A model generated the notes under the pieces. That model saw only the letters and a list, made by a program, of their open reading frames with translations, was not told the DNA's origin and ran no database searches. Both the position numbers and the translations under genes were made by a program. A stretch of DNA of 64,000 nucleotides, taken from contig NZ_KE384491.1 in NCBI RefSeq assembly GCF_000426065.1, positions 639,003 through 703,002 on the forward strand, written 5' to 3'. This DNA is from Mycobacterium sp. URHD0025 (GTDB lineage Bacteria; Actinomycetota; Actinomycetes; Mycobacteriales; Mycobacteriaceae). Below are positions 59,005 to 64,000 of this stretch, piece after piece. Within the stretch, counting starts at the first letter, position 1; each line of letters opens with the position of its first letter.

Positions 59005-59042
59005 CAGAGCAATCATTCTCATAGTAGAGAATTCCTATTCTC
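59005..59042. promoter_or_regulatory. Island operator, three perfect half-sites, membrane operon promoter
   Basis: CAGAGC, 4 bp, ATTCTC, 6 bp (ATAGTA), GAGAAT, 4 bp (TCCT), ATTCTC. Three consecutive half-sites are perfect, and both the 4-bp and 6-bp spacings occur side by side, which defines the 22-bp period of the array. It lies 22 bp upstream of the first microprotein gene, in the 141-bp gap to the end of the hydrolase gene. Confidence 0.75.
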
Positions 59043-59124
59043 TCGAATGAATATCGTCGAATGCGTCCAAGATGTCAACGGCCGCGAGCGAGCGTGCTAC
59101 TACCGTGCCCTTCGGGGCAGTCCC

Positions 59125-59823
59125 CTACTCAGCGGCGAGATCTGCGAGTAGCTCCGCCAATTCGACCGGTTGCGCGAAGAACGGCGAGTGCCCTCCGTCG
59201 AGCTCGATGAGTGTCGCGCCGATGCGGACCGCGTTACGCCGCGCCCAGGATGCTCCGACCGCTCGGTCGTCACGGAGCAAGATGTACGTGGACGGCGCGT
59301 CCGGCCATTCCGCGAGCGGACTTGGTTCCAAGAAGACCGTGAATGACTGGGAGCGCATCTGCGCGAAGGCGGACCGCGCGATGCCTTGCGGGCAGTCGTG
59401 ATAGAAACCTGCGCGGACCGACTCCCAGGTCATGCCGAAGGGCCCCGAACCGCCGGCATCAGGTTCGGGAAAGATAACGGCATCGGGATTTTGCGCAATA
59501 TGCTCTGCGAAAGTCACGCCGGGCACCGGCAGCAATCCACCGACGAAGATCATTCGGCGTATCGGCCGTAGCGCGGCGAGCACCGGCAACGCCAACCCCG
59601 ATACCGAGTGGGCGACCACGACGACGTCGGCAACGCCGTCATCATCGGTGGTAGAACTGTCGATGGCCGCGGCTGCGACTCTGGCCCATTCCACCGCCCC
59701 GGCGGTGTCATCGTCCACTGGCAGATCAGGTGCCACCGACCGATGGCCGAGCCGATGCAATTCCTCGCGCACCAGATCCCAGCACGAGCCTCTGTGCATC
59801 CCACCGTGCAGCATAGCGAACAT
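59125..59823 (-). CDS. Alpha/beta hydrolase
   Basis: About 232 residues. Oxyanion HG in MLHGGMHRGSCW, nucleophile Ser73 in VVAHSVSGLA and catalytic His212 in LDGGHSPFFAQP match the small esterase/hydroxynitrile-lyase-like branch of alpha/beta hydrolases. I place the start at ATG 59823; TTG 59826 or GTG 59835, nearer to GGAGAG, are possible. It may open a lactone or cleave an ester or 1,3-diketone. It is divergent from the SDR at 60078. Confidence 0.8.
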   Translation of the reverse strand: MFAMLHGGMHRGSCWDLVREELHRLGHRSVAPDLPVDDDTAGAVEWARVAAAAIDSSTTDDDGVADVVVVAHSVSGLALPVLAALRPIRRMIFVGGLLPVPGVTFAEHIAQNPDAVIFPEPDAGGSGPFGMTWESVRAGFYHDCPQGIARSAFAQMRSQSFTVFLEPSPLAEWPDAPSTYILLRDDRAVGASWARRNAVRIGATLIELDGGHSPFFAQPVELAELLADLAAE

Positions 59824-59910
59824 CAACTGCGCCACAGTCTCTCCATGGTGCACTCCTCGTCGGCCCTTGGGACACCAACCCGCCGGGGAACCTGTCTCAG
59901 ACAACATTTT

Positions 59911-59938
59911 GAGAGCAGTAATTCTCATATGCGAGAAT
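59911..59938. promoter_or_regulatory. Island operator, three half-sites, hydrolase/SDR promoter
   Basis: GAGAGC, 4 bp (AGTA), ATTCTC, 6 bp (ATATGC), GAGAAT: one 4/6 and two perfect half-sites with the usual alternation, in the 254-bp gap between the starts at 59823 (minus) and 60078 (plus). The GAGAGC arm parallels CAGAGC in the 59.0-kb site. Confidence 0.72.
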
Positions 59939-60077
59939 AGCGCGAAACCGTCTCGCGAGTAGTCGCAACTGGCGCCAGCACGGGCGGTCGGGGGCCGAGG
60001 TGCGCGAGCGGTCCCGGAGTGCGGGTAGGGCCGCCGCACCCTCCGGTCCATCATCGAATCGAAAGGCCGAAAACGAC

Positions 60078-60836
60078 ATGAGTGACCGACATTCCAACAT
60101 CTCGGGTACCCGAATGCTGGTCGTAGGAGCATCATCGGGAATCGGACGCGCACTCGCCCGCGCCGCCCACGCCCGCGGTGCCACGCTCGCGTTGGCCGCC
60201 CGGCGCGTCGGCCTGGTCGACGAACTGGCCGTCGAACTGGGTGGAACCGCACATGAACTCGACGTATCGGACTCACGGGCGGTCGAACAGGTCGTCGACC
60301 GGGTGGCTGCCGAGTTCGGCCGCCTCGATGCGGTCATCTTCACCAGCGCAGTCGTGCCGTTCGCGTTGATCGAGGACACCGATGTCAACACCTGGCTGCA
60401 TGCGTACGCGGTCAACGCCGTCGGTGCATCCCACTTGCTGCGTTCGGCACTCCCTTACCTCGCCGATGACGCCGTCACCCTCATCGCATCGAGCCACGAC
60501 GTGGGGCGCCCGCGCGCAGGGGTGGCGGCCTACCATGCCAGTAAGGCGGCACTCGACGAGATCCTGCGTTCCTGGCGTGCCGAACATCCAGAGCTGCCGG
60601 TGATCCGGGTCAGCGTGGGGCCCACCGAGGGCACCGAGATACTGCGCGGTGCCGACCGAGATCTGCTGGCCGACCTCTACCGCGCTTGGGCGCAGGAAGG
60701 TCAGATACCCGCTCGAATGTCAGCCGTGGAGGACGTCGCAAACGCGATGTTGTCGCTCATCGCCGTCAGTCGTGCCAATCCTTCGGTGGTCAGCGAAATC
60801 GTCCACCTCGCACCGCGAGCGCTGAGAAGTCGATAG
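60078..60836 (+). CDS. Short-chain dehydrogenase
   Basis: 252 residues. Cofactor motif VVGASSGIGRALARAA, with serine S138/S139 and Y152/K156 (AYHASKAAL). The usual NNAG is replaced by FTSAVV, as in some divergent SDRs. ATG 60078 is preceded by GAAAGG, a moderate ribosome site. Oxidation or reduction of a hydroxy or keto group is expected. It is followed 14 bp later by a second SDR in the same direction. Confidence 0.85.
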   Translation: MSDRHSNISGTRMLVVGASSGIGRALARAAHARGATLALAARRVGLVDELAVELGGTAHELDVSDSRAVEQVVDRVAAEFGRLDAVIFTSAVVPFALIEDTDVNTWLHAYAVNAVGASHLLRSALPYLADDAVTLIASSHDVGRPRAGVAAYHASKAALDEILRSWRAEHPELPVIRVSVGPTEGTEILRGADRDLLADLYRAWAQEGQIPARMSAVEDVANAMLSLIAVSRANPSVVSEIVHLAPRALRSR

Positions 60837-60850
60837 ACCCGGGGGAAGTC

Positions 60851-61654
60851 ATGGATCTGGGTTTCACGGGCGCAACTGCCGTCGTCACCGGAGGCAGCAA
60901 GGGCATGGGCCTGGCGATCGCCGAGTGCCTCGGCGCTGAGGGCGCCGCGGTGGCCATCATGGCCCGCGGCCGCGATGGTCTGGACATGGCCGCCGAACGC
61001 ATCCGGGCCGCCGGCGCACCCGAGGTGCTACCGATCAGTGTCGACATGGCCGATCCCGCATCCATAGCGGCGGGCTATCGCTCCGTCGACGAAGCATGGG
61101 GAGCACTGAACGTACTGGTGCACACCGTCGGACCCGACGCGGGGGCGTTCGAAGATGTCGACGACGACGCCTGGCATGCGGCATTCGACCTGGGCACGAT
61201 GTCGGCTGTCCGGTCGGTCCGCGCTGCGCTGCCCCTGCTGCGCGCCGCCCAGTGGGCACGCATCGTCACATTGTCGGCGCACTCGATTCAGCGGCAGAGC
61301 CCGCGGCTGGTCGCCTACACGGCAAGCAAGGCTGCGCTGTCGAGCTTCACCAAGAATCTTTCGAAAAGCCTGGGCGCCGAGGGGATCCTGGTCAACTGTG
61401 TCTGCCCCGGCACGATCGTCACCGCGAGCTTCACCGAGATCCTGCGCGACGTGCTGGCCGCCGAAGGTTTCAATTCCTCCGACCCTCATGACGTGATGCG
61501 CTGGGTCGAGCAGACCTATAGTCATCCGTGCGATGTGGGGCGCGCCGGCACGCCCGAGGAAATCGCCACGGCTACCGCATATCTCGCGTCCCGGCGCAAC
61601 GGCTACGTGACCGGTGCCACCGTCAACGTCGATGGCGGTTCGGACTTCATCTGA
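60851..61654 (+). CDS. Short-chain dehydrogenase
   Basis: 267 residues. Cofactor motif VTGGSKGMGLAIAECL; catalytic S142, Y156 and K160 (YTASKAALSSF); end TGATVNVDGGSDFI. The segment HTVGPDAGAF replaces NNAG. GGGGGAAG precedes ATG 60851. It is a 3-oxoacyl-reductase-like SDR, probably acting on the same pathway as the preceding gene. It ends 8 bp from the convergent SDR. Confidence 0.87.
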   Translation: MDLGFTGATAVVTGGSKGMGLAIAECLGAEGAAVAIMARGRDGLDMAAERIRAAGAPEVLPISVDMADPASIAAGYRSVDEAWGALNVLVHTVGPDAGAFEDVDDDAWHAAFDLGTMSAVRSVRAALPLLRAAQWARIVTLSAHSIQRQSPRLVAYTASKAALSSFTKNLSKSLGAEGILVNCVCPGTIVTASFTEILRDVLAAEGFNSSDPHDVMRWVEQTYSHPCDVGRAGTPEEIATATAYLASRRNGYVTGATVNVDGGSDFI

Positions 61655-61662
61655 CGAGCCGT

Positions 61663-62505
61663 TCAGCCCTTCTTGGCCATTTGATCGGCAGCGGTGCCCG
61701 CCCATTGGGCGTTGTGGCATCCCATGGTCATCGCGCCGTTCCAGCCACCATCGGTCCACAACACCGTTCCACCGACATAGCTCAACCTCGGACTACCCAG
61801 GCACACCAGCGGCCAGGCCTGCTCCTCGGCCGTCGAGTAACGTCCGACAGGGCCGATCGCGTCGTCGACCGTCTCCTTGCCCATCAGGTCCTGGAATGCC
61901 GGCATCATCGCCGTGTCGGTTGGCCCGGGATTGATGCAATTGATGCGAATCCCCCTACGCCCCAACTCCGGATACCACCATCCGACCCACGCATCGATGA
62001 TGTACTTGGAGTAGGCATAACCACTCCACGACCAATTCTTCTCATTTGCCTTCAGCCACTCGACGGCGGCATCGAATCCATCGGTCTCCAGAAGTGTGGT
62101 GATCACCTTGATGTGGTCCTGCCAACCGATCGCAGCCGAAGACGAGATGACGCTGATGGCCGACCCCGGGGTCATCTTGGGCACCAGTTGCTCGGCGAGG
62201 TGACGGGCGCCGACGAAGTTCACCAGGATGGTGTCCCACTCGCTGAACGGCGGACCCGGCAGGCCCGCGCAACTGAAAAGGCCGTCGACGGGTCCGTCGA
62301 TGGCCGCCGCGATCTCCTCGATGTTGGACCGGTCCCGGAGATCGACCTGTAGGGCGCGGGCGACGGGCACGGTGGTCGGCTTGATATCGAGTGCTGTCAC
62401 CGTCGCGCCGAGATCCACCAGGATCTGCGCCGTCGCCTCTCCCATGCCCGACGCGGCGCCCGTGACGACGACCGATTTTCCCTCGTACCCGAGTACATCC
62501 TGCAT
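61663..62505 (-). CDS. Short-chain dehydrogenase, 3-alpha-hydroxysteroid dehydrogenase/carbonyl reductase-like
   Basis: 280 residues. The cofactor motif VVVTGAASGMGEATAQIL, the CAGLPGP version of NNAG, catalytic S122, Y163 and K167 (GYAYSKYII), and a 30-residue insertion before the tyrosine (ITTLLETDGFDAAVEWLKAN) are the pattern of 3-alpha-HSD/carbonyl reductases such as Comamonas HsdA. This supports a steroid-like or polycyclic substrate. The promoter carries the operator at 62557. Confidence 0.83.
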   Translation of the reverse strand: MQDVLGYEGKSVVVTGAASGMGEATAQILVDLGATVTALDIKPTTVPVARALQVDLRDRSNIEEIAAAIDGPVDGLFSCAGLPGPPFSEWDTILVNFVGARHLAEQLVPKMTPGSAISVISSSAAIGWQDHIKVITTLLETDGFDAAVEWLKANEKNWSWSGYAYSKYIIDAWVGWWYPELGRRGIRINCINPGPTDTAMMPAFQDLMGKETVDDAIGPVGRYSTAEEQAWPLVCLGSPRLSYVGGTVLWTDGGWNGAMTMGCHNAQWAGTAADQMAKKG

Positions 62506-62556
62506 GACGACATCTCCTCTGTGAGACGTGATTCGATAATTAGGTTTCCGTATTTA

Positions 62557-62572
62557 GAGAACGTATGTTATC
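62557..62572. promoter_or_regulatory. Island operator upstream of the 3-alpha-HSD-like SDR
   Basis: GAGAAC, GTAT, GTTATC: 5/6 and 4/6 half-sites with 4-bp spacing; it is nearly the reverse complement of the GATAAC/GTTCTC sites at 55.86 kb. It lies 52 bp upstream of the minus-strand start at 62505 in a 145-bp gap. It is the rightmost copy seen. Confidence 0.5.
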
Positions 62573-62650
62573 ACCGCGATACGCTGGGTATTCACCAAGC
62601 CGGAGAAAGTCATCGAAGTCGGGAGCAGGTCCCGCTAGCGCAGTTGGTTA

Positions 62651-63640
62651 TCAGCCCCTGGCAAGCGCGTAGACACTGTTCGCCATGTCCATGAGTTCCG
62701 GAGTGATCACGTTGCCTCCGTATTCTGACCAACACCAGCTTCGCGCGATGTCCTTCCCCGACGAAGTGCTCGTCAGTGGACCAAAGGTGTGTAGCGGACT
62801 ACCACCGGCATCGAACGCCATCGTGTAGACATCGGACCCCATCGACGTATCGAGACCGATGAGCCTTCCGCCATCATTGAGAGTGGGCTTGGCTACGACG
62901 TCTTCGTGCGTCGTAGTGACACCGTGTTTGAGTTGATAGCCCGGCCCGAAGGACACTCCGCCGCGCCCCTGCCAGAAGCTGCCGCCGCCCAGCTCGCCGT
63001 CGGCGAACTCGTGCAACCACGACACCCACATCCCTTGCAGGTGCCGCACGATCGGCAGCTCGGTGTAGATCGATCCCAGCGGGCCGTAAGCGAAGTCTTG
63101 GTGCGCGTATCCCGACACCTCGACACCGTTGACCTTCCCGGTGGCGTACATCAGTTCGTGCCGGTAGTAGACGTCGGCATCGATCCCGTCCTGGGGTGGC
63201 ACGTGAGTGAAGACGATGTCACTCACCGTCCGGCCGTGGAGCTCCCACCGGTTGCTTGCGTCGTACCAGTGAAACCCGTCGGCGTCACGCTCGATTCGAC
63301 CGCTTGGATACGTCAGTTGCACACTGCGCCCATCGTCGAGCAACTGCATGGGCTCGAACCAGTCAAGTGTCGAGTACTCCGGGAACAGGTGCGTGGCATC
63401 GACGTCCATCCGCTTCTGCAGGGACCGGAATCCACAGACCGGCGACACCACGTGCGTCATCCCGGGCACGAAGTCGTCGCATCCGCGTACTCCCCAGTAG
63501 TCGTTGCCGTCCGAGTCACCGACGACCCCACCCAGCCAGATGCCGCACAATCCCTGCGCCGAATCGGGACGCCAATCACGCCGGTAGTGATCCAACGTCG
63601 GGGTCTGGCTGGTGACGTCGAAATCAACCTGCTCGTACAT
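62651..63640 (-). CDS. Protein of unknown function, possible AttH/CrtC-like lipocalin fold
   Basis: 329 residues, no signal peptide or membrane helix. The protein is rich in aromatic residues and beta-strand-like segments (GIWLGGVVGDSDGNDYWG, FADGELGGGSFWQGRGG), with SVQLTYPSGRIERDADGFHWYDAS in the middle. The pattern resembles the double-barrel AttH/hydroxyneurosporene-synthase-like proteins, but I cannot confirm this by eye. It starts MYEQVDF at 63640. No island operator was found in the 60 bp upstream. It may be co-transcribed with the carboxylic acid reductase, which ends 60 bp before it. Confidence 0.68.
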   Translation of the reverse strand: MYEQVDFDVTSQTPTLDHYRRDWRPDSAQGLCGIWLGGVVGDSDGNDYWGVRGCDDFVPGMTHVVSPVCGFRSLQKRMDVDATHLFPEYSTLDWFEPMQLLDDGRSVQLTYPSGRIERDADGFHWYDASNRWELHGRTVSDIVFTHVPPQDGIDADVYYRHELMYATGKVNGVEVSGYAHQDFAYGPLGSIYTELPIVRHLQGMWVSWLHEFADGELGGGSFWQGRGGVSFGPGYQLKHGVTTTHEDVVAKPTLNDGGRLIGLDTSMGSDVYTMAFDAGGSPLHTFGPLTSTSSGKDIARSWCWSEYGGNVITPELMDMANSVYALARG

Positions 63641-63700
63641 TAAATCTTTCTTTCTCGGGTTAATCGATGGACGGACGGGAGCCCACGCGTGAGGTCGACG

Positions 63701-64000
63701 TCAGGAGTCCCAGGTACTCGAGGTCGCACAGTACTTCTCGATGATCGAACGGTCGATGCCCGGGACCTGGCCATCGACACCGATTCCGGCCTCCGACACA
63801 GCGGTTCGGAACCGGTCGGTCGGCGCGAACGATCCCCGTACCCGGCGGTTGGGATGCCGGTAGCCGACGAGCAGGGGCAGCAGCGAGGCCTGCCGTTGTC
63901 TTTCAGGCAGGTGCCTCAAGGCGATGTCGAAGCGCTCCAACCACCGCGAGTAGTCATCGATACGCAGTAGCAGCGCCTCGAACCGCTCGGTGGACCAATC
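63701..64000 (-). CDS. car: Carboxylic acid reductase, C-terminal end (5' part outside window)
   Basis: The last 99 residues of a protein that runs in from the right. The segment RIDDYSRWLERFDIALRHLP, then ERQRQASLLPLL, GSFAPTDRFRTAV and IDRSIIEKY follows the end of the thioester-reductase domain of mycobacterial carboxylic acid reductases (FadD9/Car), which reduce free acids to aldehydes with ATP and NADPH through an adenylation, a phosphopantetheine and a reductase domain. The family match is strong, although only this end is visible. It is oriented into the unknown gene at 62651-63640. Confidence 0.8.
   Translation of the reverse strand, partial: DWSTERFEALLLRIDDYSRWLERFDIALRHLPERQRQASLLPLLVGYRHPNRRVRGSFAPTDRFRTAVSEAGIGVDGQVPGIDRSIIEKYCATSSTWDS

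Noticed and set aside
62625..62655. Short stretch resembling a tRNA D-arm (tagcgcagttggtta).
   Set aside because: No matching anticodon or T-arm (no GGTTCRA) and no acceptor pairing could be found on either strand; the stretch runs into the stop of the 62651 gene.
1..64000. CRISPR arrays, transposases, integrases and phage genes.
   Set aside because: None seen on either strand; the only tandem repeat is the 33-bp element at 44186-44272, which is in-frame coding sequence.

Overview
The window is high-GC DNA from a mycobacterium-like actinomycete (Mycobacteriales, most likely Mycolicibacterium/Mycobacterium or a close relative). Support comes from an mce operon at the left edge, a mycofactocin-type SDR, the C-terminus of a mycobacterial-type carboxylic acid reductase at the right edge, a KstR-like TetR repressor, and dense ATGA/GTGA-overlapping operons. 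No rRNA, tRNA, CRISPR array, insertion sequence or phage gene was seen, and no gene-free stretch exceeds 300 bp.

Almost everything between about 3 and 63 kb is one catabolic island for CoA-activated, probably steroid-like or terpenoid-like (polycyclic/alicyclic) carboxylic acids. I count 8 acyl-CoA dehydrogenases (4 full-length, 4 short FadE28-like), 6 enoyl-CoA hydratases/isomerases, 4 acyl-CoA ligases, 5 SDRs, 4 MaoC-type hydratases, 2 Ltp2-like thiolase-fold aldolases each with a DUF35 partner, 5 amidohydrolase-2 proteins, 2 DapB-like NAD(P) proteins, 2 CaiB-type CoA-transferases, 2 P450s and 3 TetR regulators.

Layout. 1-2730: mceA-mceB-mceC (minus) without yrbE genes in front. 2973-7316: divergent amidohydrolase/DapB-like/nitroreductase and hydratase/thioesterase operons. 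7298-9561: divergent pair of short and full-length ACADs. 9550-12375: two TetR genes around an amidohydrolase. 12305-19091: divergent aldolase/2OG-dioxygenase/hydroxyacid dehydrogenase/hydratase operon and thiolase/DUF35/amidohydrolase operon. 19098-28799: ligases, SDR, hydratases, ACAD. 28756-36586: long minus operon (amidohydrolase, two ACADs, ligase, SDR, thioesterase, DapB-like). 36690-41604: ACAD, LLM oxidoreductase, SnoaL-like, degenerate isochorismatase fold, amidohydrolase, MaoC. 41840-52704: aldehyde dehydrogenase/fused CoA-transferase, divergent from an igr-like operon (P450, two ACADs, split ChsH2, ChsH1, Ltp2) that ends in a TetR gene. 52810-63640: an unknown protein, CoA-transferase/P450, ligase, a four-gene membrane operon with two microproteins, hydrolase, SDRs, unknown protein. 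63701-64000: end of a carboxylic acid reductase.

The most striking feature is a recurrent operator. Half-sites GAGAAT/ATTCTC are spaced alternately by 4 and 6 bp, and copies lie in nearly every divergent promoter from about 5.9 to 62.6 kb. I read the island as a single regulon under one repressor, with the KstR-like protein at 11.7 kb, or one of the other two TetR proteins, as the candidate. Substrate, regulator identity and operator function are inferences.
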